DNA from: Arsukibacterium sp.
GTDB lineage: Bacteria > Pseudomonadota > Gammaproteobacteria > Enterobacterales > Alteromonadaceae
Assembly: GCF_018402695.1 (NCBI RefSeq)
Contig: NZ_JAGYIM010000010.1
Location: forward strand, 1-64,000
Reading direction: 5' to 3'
Length of the DNA stretch: 64,000 nucleotides
Position numbers and translations under genes: made by a program
Notes under the pieces: generated by a model
What the model saw: only the letters and a program-made list of their open reading frames with translations
The model's database searches: none
What the model was told of the DNA's origin: nothing
In this document: positions 1 through 9,083 of the stretch, piece by piece
How positions within the stretch are numbered: position 1 is the stretch's first letter
How the letters are laid out: each line of letters begins with the position of its first letter

Positions 1-56
1 GCATAAGCTATGCTACCTACAAGGTTTTGCCGGGAAAACACCCCGAGCAGGAGTAA
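1..56 (+). CDS. 3' end of an upstream gene, unidentified
   Basis: An open frame enters from the left edge and stops at TAA (54-56), encoding about 17 residues that end in ...PGKHPEQE. Its stop lies 2 bp before the TTG start of the next gene, as in an operon. In loci with an HprK-related kinase A the neighbouring gene is often a small PqqD-like chaperone, so that is one candidate. The visible tail is too short to identify. It could also be chance open frame. Confidence 0.3.
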   Translation, partial: ISYATYKVLPGKHPEQE

Positions 57-58
57 GT

Positions 59-916
59 TTGCCGCTTTTTTCATTGCATACCCCGCCTTTTTCCGTTCGT
101 ATAGCCTCTGACAGTCCGACGTTATTCAGTGATTTAGCCAGGCTTTATCCGGAAAACGTGCTGCGTCCGGAAGCTGATGAGCAACATATCTATGATTTTC
201 ATATCGATTATAATCGACGCTTCAGTGGTAAAAGCCGGCCCTATCATTTTCGAACAGGTACTGAACATTTCCGGATGGCTGATGCTAAGCAGCTGATTCC
301 GACGTTTGAGTGGGGCCTGAACTGGTGTGTGTCGGCATATCAGCAGCAATATCTGGCTATTCATGCGGCGGTGCTGGAAAAAGCGGGGAAAGCGCTGATT
401 ATGCCAGCACCTCCTGGTAGTGGTAAAAGTACATTGTGTGCCCTGTTAATGCTACAGGGCTGGCGCTTGCTATCAGATGAGATGTGTCTGATCGATCCTG
501 CTAATGGTCAGTTACAACCCTATGTCCGTCCAGTTAGTTTAAAGAATGCCTCGATTGACGTGATTCAGAGTTATCAAAATGATGTCAGAATATTTCATCG
601 AACACCAGATACTGAAAAAGGCACAGTAGCGTATTTGCGCCCGTCAGATCTCAGTTGGCAGCAGGCCAACTCAACTGCAACGCCCGCCTGGATAGTCTTT
701 CCCGCCTATCAGGCATCGGCAGAGCCGGTAGCGGTATATGACATGCCAAAGGCAGATACCGTGTTGTATCTTGCTCAAAATAGTTTTAATTATGCTGTTT
801 TTGGTGCTGAGGGTTTTAGTTTGCTAAGTCAACTGGTAGAAAATACTGCCAGCTACCGGTTAGAGTATAGCGATACCAGTCAGATGCTGGCATTGCTGGA
901 GCAGCTACTATGCTAG
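59..916 (+). CDS. HprK-related kinase A (HPr-rel-A system)
   Basis: A 285-residue protein resembling the C-terminal kinase domain of HPr kinase/phosphorylase but lacking the usual PTS context. A P-loop is visible at about residues 117-125 (APPGSGKST), followed by a Walker-B-like stretch at about 136-145 (RLLSDEMCLI). The family (HprK-rel-A) is known only from conserved neighbourhoods with a PqqD-like protein and a nucleotidyltransferase; its substrate is not established. The TTG start is chosen because AGGAG at 49-53 sits 5 nt upstream. The downstream nucleotidyltransferase overlaps its stop by 7 bp, which implies translational coupling. No HPr or EI gene is visible nearby, so phosphorylation of HPr is only a possibility. 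The family assignment is fairly firm; the role is unknown. Confidence 0.8.
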   Translation: MPLFSLHTPPFSVRIASDSPTLFSDLARLYPENVLRPEADEQHIYDFHIDYNRRFSGKSRPYHFRTGTEHFRMADAKQLIPTFEWGLNWCVSAYQQQYLAIHAAVLEKAGKALIMPAPPGSGKSTLCALLMLQGWRLLSDEMCLIDPANGQLQPYVRPVSLKNASIDVIQSYQNDVRIFHRTPDTEKGTVAYLRPSDLSWQQANSTATPAWIVFPAYQASAEPVAVYDMPKADTVLYLAQNSFNYAVFGAEGFSLLSQLVENTASYRLEYSDTSQMLALLEQLLC

Positions 917-1968
917 CACCTGCTCTGATTGCCTGCTTTCGCGATCCGCAAGCGTTTCTGCTTAGCGCCAGTGCCGCCAGCTGGACCACTTTGTTACAGG
1001 ATGCCCGCAGTTTAGGCCTGACCGCACAGCTAAAAGCGCTGTTTGAACGCCATCAAGTATGGCAAGAACTGCCGCCGACAGTACAAAAACACTGCAACTG
1101 GGGCTGGCGTTATTATCAGAAGCAGCAAGCCAGTTTATTTTATGAGTTAATGCAGCTGGAACCCTGTCTGGTGCAGGCTAAATACCCTTGTCTGCTATTA
1201 AAAGGCGCAGCCTATCAGGCTCTGGGTCTGACAGTTAGTGAAGGCCGGCTTTATTCTGATATCGATTTGCTGGTTGACCGGTCGCAGTTAAAGGACTGTA
1301 AAAGCAAACTGTTTTTTGCCGGTTTTTATGAACCTGCGATGTCGGCCTATGATAAACACTTTTATCTGGAACTGTCGCATGAAAACCCGCCGTTGTACCA
1401 TGTAAAACGTGGCACCGCGCTGGATTTACATTTTGCTTTGTTTCCGTTGGCGGGCCGTAAAAACCTGGCTATGCAACAGGTTTTTGCCAGTGCCAGCCCG
1501 ATTGAAGGCTCGTGTTTTCGGGTGCCCAGCCTCAGCTATTTATATATCCATGCCGCCATCCATTTCTTCTGGCAGGAGGAGCAGCACAAGCTGGTGAAGG
1601 ATCTAATTGATTTAGATCTGCTTTACAGCCAGCTGGTAAGTAAAGCGCTGTTGCCACAATTATTACGGGACGCTGAGCAGTTTGGCGCGTTGGAACCGGT
1701 TGTTAATACTTTATTGTTAATTGAAAAGCTTTTTAAGCGTTCTCTGCCAGATGAAATTGCCAGACAGCTTGGACAAAGTCCGCAGCGACGAGATGTAGCC
1801 CGAACCCTGGTACTGATGCAACTGCAACCCGGTATAAAAGCACATCTGGCCGGTGCAATCTGGTACTTGCGTGGTTATCGGCATAAAATGCACTGGCGGG
1901 TTTTAATCCGCCATGTTTGGGTGAAAACCAGCCTGACATGGCGGCAGTATCGGCAACGAACCGATTAG
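910..1968 (+). CDS. nucleotidyltransferase family protein (NTP_transf_5-like)
   Basis: A 352-residue protein with the signature of the uncharacterised nucleotidyltransferase family PF14907. A KGAAY segment at about residue 97 is followed by an hDhDhhV metal-binding motif, SDIDLLVD, at about 116-123. This is the polymerase-beta-like catalytic dyad. ATG at 910 overlaps the kinase stop (ATGCTAG), so the two are translated as a pair. Members of this family sit beside HprK-related kinases and PqqD-like proteins, and are thought to transfer a nucleotide to an unknown acceptor. The target may be a peptide, a protein or a cell-surface sugar; nothing in the sequence decides this. The gene ends 18 bp before the convergent nhaC stop. 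Confidence 0.75.
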   Translation: MLAPALIACFRDPQAFLLSASAASWTTLLQDARSLGLTAQLKALFERHQVWQELPPTVQKHCNWGWRYYQKQQASLFYELMQLEPCLVQAKYPCLLLKGAAYQALGLTVSEGRLYSDIDLLVDRSQLKDCKSKLFFAGFYEPAMSAYDKHFYLELSHENPPLYHVKRGTALDLHFALFPLAGRKNLAMQQVFASASPIEGSCFRVPSLSYLYIHAAIHFFWQEEQHKLVKDLIDLDLLYSQLVSKALLPQLLRDAEQFGALEPVVNTLLLIEKLFKRSLPDEIARQLGQSPQRRDVARTLVLMQLQPGIKAHLAGAIWYLRGYRHKMHWRVLIRHVWVKTSLTWRQYRQRTD

Positions 1969-1985
1969 TTGTGCTGTTGGATCAC

Positions 1986-3324
1986 TCAGGCCGGGTTGCT
2001 TGCTGTCGGGACGGAGTCTGGAGCGCGCAGTAATATAATGCCGCTGGCCACAACCAATAAAATCAGGCAATAGAAGCTATAAGTTACCACTTGCCAGGGC
2101 GAGATGCCGAAGCTGGCCCCCAGCAGCAGCGCCTGCGCCCCATACGGCACCAGTCCCTGACTGATACAAGCGTAAATATCCAGCAAACTGGCACTTCGCC
2201 TTGGCGTGATCTGATGTTGCTGCGCTAAATTTTTAGCCACATCACCGGTTAGAACAATAGCAACGGTGTTATTGGCGATACACAGGTTGCTGCTAAAGGC
2301 CAGTGCAGCGATAGCCAACTGCTGGGCTTTATTGCCTGCCAGTTTTAATTTGCTGGTTATGCGCTGAATTTTGCCAGAGATCCAACTTAAGCCCCCTTGC
2401 TGTTTTATAAACTCACTTAAGCCGCTTACCAGCATCGCTAACAGGAATATTTCCTGGACGCTGGCAAAGCCAGCAGCGATGTCTTTGCCTAAGCCAACGA
2501 TTTGATAATCTGCAAATAGGCTGCCTTGCAGGGCTGCCAGGACAATACCCAGTAACAGCACCAGGAACACGTTTAAGCCCATTACTGCCAGCACTAAAAT
2601 GGCGGCATAGGGTAATACCGCGGTCCAGCTGAAGTCGGCGGCAGCAACGTCTGCCGTATCACTGGTAATAAAGCTGTAAATTATCAGGGTTAGTAAGGCG
2701 GCTGGCAGGGCAATTTTTATGTTTTCTTTAAACTTATCCGCCATTTTCGCGCCCTGGGTGCGGGTCGAGGCGATAGTGGTGTCGGAAATGATCGATAAGT
2801 TGTCGCCAAACATGGCGCCACTTAGCAGCACCCCGGCGACCAGTGCCGGCTCCATATTGGTCTTGGTCGCCAGCCCGACAGCGATAGGGGCCAATGCGCC
2901 TATGGTGCCCATCGAGGTCCCCATGGCGGTTGAGATCAGCGCAGCGATAATAAACAGGCCCGGCAGTAACCAGGCAGCCGGCACTATGCTTAAACCAGGC
3001 ATTAACGGCGGCATCAACGCCGCCAGTCGCCGTCGCCACGCTGGCGAAGGCGCCGGCCAGCAGGTAAATCAGGCACATGGTAATAATATTGTGGTTGCCG
3101 GCACCTTTAATCAGCACGTCAATAGAATGCTGCAGGGGTGCCCGGTGTAACCAGATTGCCAGCATTAACGCCGGAATAATTGCCACGTGGCCAGGCAACT
3201 GATAAAAGGCATATTCAACATTTTGTGCCTGAAAATATAAACCGCTGCCCAGAAACAACAGGATAAATAGCCCGAGCGGGATAAGTGAGCGTTTAGCGCC
3301 CGGTGGACTTAACGGGTTGACCAT
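1986..3324 (-). pseudogene. nhaC: NhaC-family Na+/H+ antiporter, broken by a +1 frameshift
   Basis: The protein is split across two frames. The first part (from ATG at 3324) reads well to GVDAAVNA. The downstream part (MPGLSIVPAAWLLPG onward, with GTSMGTIGALAPI and SGAMFGDNLSIISDT) continues in another frame to the stop at 1986. The span is 1,339 bp, one base more than 446 codons, so removing a single base near 2993-3005 restores a normal-length product of about 445 residues. At least ten hydrophobic segments are visible across both parts. NhaC-type carriers exchange Na+ for H+ at the inner membrane. Conservation on both sides of the break argues for a very recent mutation or a sequencing error. 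If the shift is real, only the C-terminal part with its own ATG at 3017 could be made, and it would probably not work. Confidence 0.8.
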
Positions 3325-3488
3325 GATTTACCTCATCAAAAACGGCTGCGAACTATATAGATGGCCAGACGTCTTGTCAATATTTGCAGGAACTGCTGGC
3401 ACTGAGCAACTAACTTAGGGTATTTTGTTGAAAAAACCTACCGTTTTCAGCGCTGTGTTTTGCAGCCGCAATCGCAAAAGGTGTTGCA

Positions 3489-5360
3489 ATGTCAGCCAGC
3501 AAAATTATAAAAAGCCGCCGTTTTCTACCGTTTTTTCTAACGCAGGCGCTGGGCGCTTTTAACGATAATGTGTTTAAAAACTCGCTGATGTTGCTGCTTG
3601 CCTTTACTGCAGCGAGCGCCTTGCCCTGGAGTACCGATATTACGATGAACCTGGCGGCAGGTTTGTTCATTTTGCCGTTTCTGTTGTTTTCCGCCACCGC
3701 CGGCACCCTGGCCGACAGCATGTGTAAAACCCGGTTGATCCGGATGCTGAAACTAACTGAAATTGTGCTGATGCTGCTGGCGGCGGCTGCATTTTATTTT
3801 CAGCAGTACTTGTTGTTGCTGGGTTTATTGTTTCTGATGGGTAGCCAGTCGGCGTTTTTTGGCCCGGCAAAGTACGCTATTTTACCGCAATTGCTGGATG
3901 ACAAAGAACTGCTGGCTGGCAATGCCTGGGTCGAAATGGGCACCTTTATTGCCATTTTACTTGGTACCATTGTCGGTGGCTTAATTGTCGGGGCAACCCA
4001 CGCCTCATTATGGATTGGCGGTTTAGTCATATTGTTTGCCGGTTTAGGGTATGTTGCCAGCCGGTTGATACCTGCGGTCGGCCGGATAGATAACGCCGAA
4101 CACTTTCGTTTCGCGCCCCTGCAGCAGACGTTGCAAACCATCAAAATCAGTTATGCTGATCGTACCCTGTATCTGGCAATTATGGCGATCAGCTGGTTCT
4201 GGTTTTTAGGTGCCAGCTATTTAACGCAGTTTCCCAACTTTACCAAGACGGTGCTCGGTGGTGACAATACCGTGGTCACGGCATTGCTGGTGGCATTCTC
4301 GGTTGGTGTGGGGTTGGGGTCAATGTTATGTGAGCGCTTATCTGGCAACCGGGTAGAGCTGGGTATGGTACCGCTGGGCTCTATTGGTTTGACGATATTT
4401 GGTTGCAGTTTGTATTTCAGTACACCAGAGCAGGTAGCCGGCGAATTACTTGGTCTGGGCGCATTTCTACAGTCTGGCTATGGCTGGTGGGTATTATTCG
4501 ATTTAACGCTGATAGGCGTGTCGGGTGGCCTGTTTATTGTCCCCTTATACGCCTTGTTGCAAAAGCGGGCAGAGCCGGGCCAACGCGCCAGGATGATCGC
4601 GGCCAATAATATTTTTAATGCGCTGTTTATGGTAGTTAGTGCTATCGCCGGTATTATCTTTCTCGGGGTATTAGGCCTGTCTATTACCGAGTATTTTTTA
4701 ATTCTGGCCATTATGAATGCGGTTGTCGCGCTCTATGTCTACAGTCAGGTACCTGAATTTGCCCTGCGCTTTGTTATTTATCTGCTCAGCCACACGTTAT
4801 ACCGCGTACGCAGCCAGGGGCTGGATAATATTCCGGACGAAGGCGCAGCGGTATTAGTCGCCAACCATGTCAGCTATGTGGATGCGATGCTGATTGCCGG
4901 GGCAGTGCGCCGGCCGGTGCGGTTTGTGATGGAAAAAGCGATTTATGATATGCCGGTCGCTAACTGGTTATTTCGTGCTGCCCGCACTATACCTATTTGC
5001 AGCAAACAAAAAAGTGAGCAGGTGTATGAAGCCGCATTTGCAGCAATCAAGTATGAACTGGAGGCCGGTAATCTGGTCTGTATTTTCCCGGAAGGCCGGC
5101 TAACTAAAACCGGCGAAATGGATAAGTTCCGGCCGGGTATTGAGCGGATTATCAGCGAAAGTCCGGTCCCGGTAGTGCCCATGGCTTTGCAGGGGCTATG
5201 GGGCTCGTTTTTCAGTCATCACGGTAAAGGTGCTTTTAAGCTAAAAGGCCGTTGGTGGTCAAAGGTGCAGTTAATTGCCGCTGAAGCCTTACCGGCTGCT
5301 GCCGTCAGTGCTGCTGAATTAGAGCAACAGGTTCGCAGCCTGCGGGGTGATAAGCGTTGA
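3489..5360 (+). CDS. MFS transporter fused to PlsC-type acyltransferase (LplT-Aas-like)
   Basis: A 623-residue two-domain protein. Residues 1 to about 420 form a major-facilitator transporter with about 12 hydrophobic helices and an LplT-like start (FFLTQALGAFNDNVFKNSL). Residues about 435-615 are a lysophospholipid/glycerolphosphate acyltransferase with the catalytic NHxxxxD motif (N459, H460, D465) and an FPEGRLTKTGEM motif near 533-544. In E. coli, LplT flips lysophospholipids inward and the separate Aas re-acylates them using an extra acyl-ACP synthetase domain. Here the transporter and acyltransferase are joined and no AMP-binding domain is present. The likely role is salvage of lysophospholipid at the inner membrane, with acyl donor from acyl-ACP or acyl-CoA. 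An AAGG site precedes ATG 3489. It is divergent from nhaC. Confidence 0.88.
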   Translation: MSASKIIKSRRFLPFFLTQALGAFNDNVFKNSLMLLLAFTAASALPWSTDITMNLAAGLFILPFLLFSATAGTLADSMCKTRLIRMLKLTEIVLMLLAAAAFYFQQYLLLLGLLFLMGSQSAFFGPAKYAILPQLLDDKELLAGNAWVEMGTFIAILLGTIVGGLIVGATHASLWIGGLVILFAGLGYVASRLIPAVGRIDNAEHFRFAPLQQTLQTIKISYADRTLYLAIMAISWFWFLGASYLTQFPNFTKTVLGGDNTVVTALLVAFSVGVGLGSMLCERLSGNRVELGMVPLGSIGLTIFGCSLYFSTPEQVAGELLGLGAFLQSGYGWWVLFDLTLIGVSGGLFIVPLYALLQKRAEPGQRARMIAANNIFNALFMVVSAIAGIIFLGVLGLSITEYFLILAIMNAVVALYVYSQVPEFALRFVIYLLSHTLYRVRSQGLDNIPDEGAAVLVANHVSYVDAMLIAGAVRRPVRFVMEKAIYDMPVANWLFRAARTIPICSKQKSEQVYEAAFAAIKYELEAGNLVCIFPEGRLTKTGEMDKFRPGIERIISESPVPVVPMALQGLWGSFFSHHGKGAFKLKGRWWSKVQLIAAEALPAAAVSAAELEQQVRSLRGDKR

Positions 5361-5471
5361 ACATAAGAATAAATGGGATGTAAGCCCTGCTGGCTGACCT
5401 TGAAGCAAGCCAGATTTGCCCTCATAACTAAGTGATGTCTGCAAATCAGCAACAGCTTACCCGGAGTATAA

Positions 5472-6626
5472 ATGCTTAATTTTTCCTATCAGAACCCTAC
5501 GCGTATCGTATTTGGTAAAAATCAGCTCAGCCAGTTGGCGAAACTTATTCCCGCTGGCAGTAAAGTGCTTATGTTGTACGGTGGCGGGTCAATCAAACAT
5601 AACGGCGTGTATGATCAGGTGGTAGCGGCGCTTAACGGCTTTGACTGGCAGGAGTTCAGCGGTATTGAACCTAACCCCAGTTTCGAAACCCTGATGAGGG
5701 CTGCCGATTTTGTCCGCGAGCAAAAAATTGACTTTTTGCTGCCGGTGGGCGGCGGCAGCGTGATTGATGGCGCGAAGTTTGTCGCTGCCGCGGCGGTATA
5801 CCCTGGCGATGCCTGGGACATACTAGCCAACGCTGGCAAGATAGAAAATGCGATACCCCTTGGCTGCGTACTAACCTTGCCGGCTACCGGAACCGAGAGC
5901 AACGGCAATTCAGTTGTCACCCGCTATGAAACCCAGCAGAAGTTGTCATTCAGCAGCCCGCTGGTGTATCCAACGTTTGCTATTCTTGACCCCACTGTGA
6001 CCTTTAGTTTGCCGCCACGCCAGGTCGCCAACGGCGTCGTCGATGCCTTTGTCCATGTGATAGAGCAGTATTTAACTTATCCGGTTAATGCGCCGGTACA
6101 GGACCGCTTTGCCGAAGGTTTATTGCAAACGTTGGTAGAACAGGGCCCCAAAGCGCTGAGTGAGCCGGATAACTACGAGGTGCGGGCCAATATTATGTGG
6201 GCGGCTACTATGGCGCTAAATGGTCTGATTGGTCAGGGCGTACCACAAGACTGGGCCACCCATATGATTGGCCATGAAATTACCGCGGCCTATGGCCTTG
6301 ATCATGCCCAGACCCTGGCTATTGTCCTGCCGGCGTTAATGCAACAGCAGCGGACGCAAAAGCGCGAAAAATTGCTGCAGTTTGGCCGGCGGGTCTGGCA
6401 GCTTAATCATCAGGATGATGAGCGCTTAATCGACGATACTATTAGTCACACCCGGACGTTTTTTGAGCAAATGGGCGTGCCGACCCGGCTGGCTGATTAC
6501 GGCATCGCCGCCGATGCGGTAGACAAGCTGGTGGCTAAACTGCAAGCCAATGGTATGCTGAAGCTGGGCGAGCATGGTGATATTAGCCTTGAGGTATCGC
6601 GGCAGATTCTGCAAAAAGCAGTGTAG
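5472..6626 (+). CDS. yqhD: NADPH-dependent alcohol dehydrogenase / aldehyde reductase YqhD
   Basis: A 384-residue iron-containing (type III) alcohol dehydrogenase that aligns closely with E. coli YqhD by eye (387 aa). Visible landmarks are the nucleotide-binding GGGSVIDGAKF, the TLPATGTESN segment, and metal ligands in DAFVHVIEQ and in the HMIGHEITA...GLDHAQT stretch. YqhD reduces short-chain and lipid-peroxidation aldehydes with NADPH and protects against aldehyde stress. The start at 5472 follows a GGAG site (5463-5466). The gene stands alone, without the YqhC-type AraC regulator found next to it in E. coli. A repeat element and a terminator follow it. Confidence 0.93.
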   Translation: MLNFSYQNPTRIVFGKNQLSQLAKLIPAGSKVLMLYGGGSIKHNGVYDQVVAALNGFDWQEFSGIEPNPSFETLMRAADFVREQKIDFLLPVGGGSVIDGAKFVAAAAVYPGDAWDILANAGKIENAIPLGCVLTLPATGTESNGNSVVTRYETQQKLSFSSPLVYPTFAILDPTVTFSLPPRQVANGVVDAFVHVIEQYLTYPVNAPVQDRFAEGLLQTLVEQGPKALSEPDNYEVRANIMWAATMALNGLIGQGVPQDWATHMIGHEITAAYGLDHAQTLAIVLPALMQQQRTQKREKLLQFGRRVWQLNHQDDERLIDDTISHTRTFFEQMGVPTRLADYGIAADAVDKLVAKLQANGMLKLGEHGDISLEVSRQILQKAV

Positions 6627-6644
6627 CAAAAGCGTATTGAGGTG

Positions 6645-6750
6645 AAATAAAGGTCGGAACATCTGCCGGGCTCGCCACAGCAACTCGCTCCCGCTGGCGC
6701 GTCCGCTCAGACACTCTGTGTCGACCCAACAGACGCCACGACCTTTATTT
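6645..6750. repeat. 106-bp element bounded by a perfect 12-bp inverted repeat
   Basis: AAATAAAGGTCG at 6645-6656 is matched exactly by its reverse complement CGACCTTTATTT at 6739-6750. The 82-bp interior is GC-richer than its flanks and holds further pairing, such as GACAC-TCT-GTGTC at 6712-6724. The element lies just past the yqhD stop and before a clear terminator. It encodes nothing obvious. It could be a REP/MITE-like palindromic unit or an RNA-level structure. I found no second copy in this window. Confidence 0.6.
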
Positions 6751-6791
6751 TTCAAGATCTGCTTACTCATCTCAACAACGCCTTATATAAG

Positions 6792-6819
6792 AAATAGCCA
6801 TTAAGATGGCTATTTTGCT
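6792..6819 (+). terminator. intrinsic terminator after yqhD
   Basis: A perfect 10-bp stem (6792-6801 with 6806-6815) with a TAAG loop; the 3' arm ends in a short T run. It separates yqhD from dapB. The stem is AT-rich but symmetrical, so it may work in both directions. Confidence 0.7.
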
Positions 6820-6880
6820 TTCTAGTATTGGCCACTTTTGTTTTAATAGCCGCCAATGTTATTTTTATACCGAGTAAGTT

Positions 6881-7690
6881 ATGCCCACTATCGGAATTTT
6901 TGGCGCTAACGGCCGCATGGGCCGCGCCCTTACCACTGTTGCCAACGAGCAGCAGTTAAACTTAACTGCTGCTACTGTGCGTGCCGGTTCGTCACTTATT
7001 GGTGTCGATGCCGGCGAGCTGGCCGGTTGTGGCAAGCTGGGGTTGGCACTGAGCGAAACGGACGACAGCAGTATTAATAAGGCGGATATCTGGGTTGATT
7101 TCACCATGCCCGAGGCGATGCTGGCACATCTTAACCTGGCAGTAGCAGCCAAAAAAGCCATGGTGATTGGCGTTACAGGGCTAACCGATGCTCAGTACCA
7201 GCAACTGCAGCAAGCCAGTGAGCATATCCCAATAGTATGGGCGCCGAACATGAGCGTCGGGGTGAATCTGCTGCTGCATTTAGTGCAAACCGCGGCCCGG
7301 GTAATGGGCCAGACCGCCGATATTGAAATTATTGAAGCCCACCACCGCTTTAAAAAAGATGCACCTTCGGGCACCGCTATGGCCATTGGTGCCACTATTG
7401 CCAAAACCCTGGGCCATGATTTAAACGACGTGGCCGTGTATGGCCGCGAGGGCATGACCGGCGAGCGTAGCCAGCAAACCATCGGCTTTGCCACGGTGCG
7501 GGGCGGCGATATTATTGGCGATCACACCGCACTTTTCGCAGATTTAGGCGAAAGGCTGGAAATAAGCCACAAAGCGTCCAGCCGTAACACCTTTGCCCAA
7601 GGCGCGCTGCGCGCTGCTTTGTGGTTGCAAAATAAGCAGCCCGGACTTTATTCTATGCAGCAAGTGCTGGGATTGGCCGACTTAACCTAA
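6881..7690 (+). CDS. dapB: 4-hydroxy-tetrahydrodipicolinate reductase
   Basis: A 269-residue enzyme that uses NAD(P)H to reduce the DapA/DapB pathway intermediate to tetrahydrodipicolinate, on the way to lysine and meso-diaminopimelate for peptidoglycan. The N-terminal Rossmann motif GANGRMGRA is at residues 8-16. The catalytic HH-x-x-K loop with the substrate-binding SGTA ([13 protein letters not shown]) lies near 155-167. The length equals that of the enterobacterial enzyme. It precedes carAB, as in E. coli and many gammaproteobacteria. The 232 bp between dapB and carA hold a terminator-like leader, so carAB can be regulated apart from it. Confidence 0.96.
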   Translation: MPTIGIFGANGRMGRALTTVANEQQLNLTAATVRAGSSLIGVDAGELAGCGKLGLALSETDDSSINKADIWVDFTMPEAMLAHLNLAVAAKKAMVIGVTGLTDAQYQQLQQASEHIPIVWAPNMSVGVNLLLHLVQTAARVMGQTADIEIIEAHHRFKKDAPSGTAMAIGATIAKTLGHDLNDVAVYGREGMTGERSQQTIGFATVRGGDIIGDHTALFADLGERLEISHKASSRNTFAQGALRAALWLQNKQPGLYSMQQVLGLADLT

Positions 7691-7793
7691 CCTTTTGAGC
7701 AACTAAACCTAAAAACATGTTAAAGCAGGTATTTTTGTAAAAACCTAAAATAGCCATAGCCAAAAGTGTGCTTTTCGCCTAGAATAAGCAGGT

Positions 7794-7905
7794 TTGCCCG
7801 GCCTCTGGCTTGCGCCATTTGGCCGGGTCTCTTACCCGTTAAGACGGGATTAGAATTTTGGGTCAAAACGGGTTGTAAAACACAAATAGTTTTCGCCCGT
7901 TTTTT
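7794..7905 (+). promoter_or_regulatory. carAB leader with mutually exclusive hairpins (candidate attenuator)
   Basis: Just before carA a strong stem (AAAACGGG 7865-7872 with CCCGTTTT 7896-7903) ends in a T run (7900-7905), which is a classic intrinsic terminator 7 nt before the carA ribosome-binding site. An inner pair (AAAAC 7877-7881 with GTTTT 7889-7893) strengthens it. Upstream ACCCGTT (7834-7840) can pair instead with AACGGGT (7867-7873), which would remove the 5' arm of the terminator. That same upstream stretch can also pair with CGGGT (7824-7828) or fold on itself (CCCGT / ACGGG 7835-7848). A 19-codon open frame from TTG 7794 to TAG 7853 runs through it and carries Arg-Arg near its end; whether it is translated is unknown. 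It could simply be the dapB terminator. Confidence 0.5.
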
Positions 7906-7922
7906 GCTGTTTGGAGGTTATT

Positions 7923-9053
7923 TTGACTAAGTCCGCCCTGCTCGTACTGGAAGACGGCACCGTATTTCACGGTACAGCCATTGGCGCTGAAGGAGTTTCT
8001 GTAGGTGAGGTGGTGTTTAACACCTCGATGACCGGGTATCAGGAAATCTTAACTGATCCCTCATATGCAGAGCAGATAGTAACACTTACTTACCCACATA
8101 TTGGCAACACCGGCACCAATAGTGAAGACGAAGAATCCGGACAGGTTTGGGCCAAAGGCCTGATTATCCGTGACCTTCCTCTGTTAGCCAGTAACTTCCG
8201 TAATCAACTATCCCTTAGTCAATACCTTACACAACATAACATTCTTGGCATTGCCGATATCGATACCCGTAAGCTGACCCGGATTTTACGGGAAAAAGGC
8301 GCGCAGAACGGCTGTATTATGGCTGGCGATAACCTTGATGAAGCCAAGGCGTTGCAACTGGCTCAGGACTTTGCTGGTTTAGCTGGCATGGATTTAGCGA
8401 AAGAAGTGACTGTTAAATCCAGTTACCAATGGACAGAAGGCAGTTGGGCATTGGGTGAAGGCCACCGCCCTGCGGCAGCGGAGCAGTTCCACGTAGTCGC
8501 CTACGATTTTGGTGTAAAGCGCAATATCCTACGGATGCTGGCCGACCGTGGTTGCAAGCTCACCGTGGTGCCAGCCCAAACCCCGGCTGCTGATGTGTTA
8601 GCGCTTAATCCGGACGGGATCTTTTTATCAAATGGCCCTGGCGATCCGGCGCCGTGTGATTATGCCATCGATGCGATTAAAACCTTTTTAGATACTGATA
8701 TCCCGCTGTTTGGTATTTGTTTAGGCCATCAGTTACTGGCGCTGGCCAGTGGCGCTAAAACCTCGAAGATGAAATTTGGTCACCATGGGGCTAATCACCC
8801 GGTGCAAAATCTTGATAGCAACAAAGTGCTGATCACTGCCCAGAACCATGGTTTTGCGGTAGATGAAGCCACGTTACCGGTCAATTTACGGGCCACCCAT
8901 AAATCGCTGTTTGATGGTTCACTGCAAGGTATTCATCGCACCGACAAGCCGGCATTTAGTTTTCAGGGCCACCCTGAAGCCAGCCCAGGCCCGCATGAAG
9001 CCTCTGAGCTGTTCGACCACTTTATTGCGCTGATGCAACAGCATAACGCCTAG
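7923..9053 (+). CDS. carA: carbamoyl phosphate synthase small subunit
   Basis: The glutaminase subunit of carbamoyl phosphate synthase: it hydrolyses glutamine and channels ammonia to CarB for arginine and pyrimidine synthesis. The product from TTG 7923 is 376 residues and begins [13 protein letters not shown], matching the E. coli start. GGAGG at 7913-7917 lies 5 nt before this TTG, whereas an in-frame TTG at 7911 would overlap the ribosome-binding site. The N-terminal small-subunit domain is followed by a class I glutamine amidotransferase with the nucleophile in GICLGH (Cys at about 266) and the His/Glu pair in [11 protein letters not shown]. carB follows 30 bp later. Confidence 0.96.
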   Translation: MTKSALLVLEDGTVFHGTAIGAEGVSVGEVVFNTSMTGYQEILTDPSYAEQIVTLTYPHIGNTGTNSEDEESGQVWAKGLIIRDLPLLASNFRNQLSLSQYLTQHNILGIADIDTRKLTRILREKGAQNGCIMAGDNLDEAKALQLAQDFAGLAGMDLAKEVTVKSSYQWTEGSWALGEGHRPAAAEQFHVVAYDFGVKRNILRMLADRGCKLTVVPAQTPAADVLALNPDGIFLSNGPGDPAPCDYAIDAIKTFLDTDIPLFGICLGHQLLALASGAKTSKMKFGHHGANHPVQNLDSNKVLITAQNHGFAVDEATLPVNLRATHKSLFDGSLQGIHRTDKPAFSFQGHPEASPGPHEASELFDHFIALMQQHNA

Positions 9054-9083
9054 ACAAACACGAATTACGGAGATTTAGCAGCA

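Noticed and set aside
2719-3150. 143-codon plus-strand frame inside nhaC
   Set aside because: It lies over both frames of the antiporter, shows no family motif, and disappears once the frameshift is understood.
7911-7922. Earlier in-frame TTG start for carA
   Set aside because: It overlaps the GGAGG site used by TTG 7923 and adds residues absent from known CarA.
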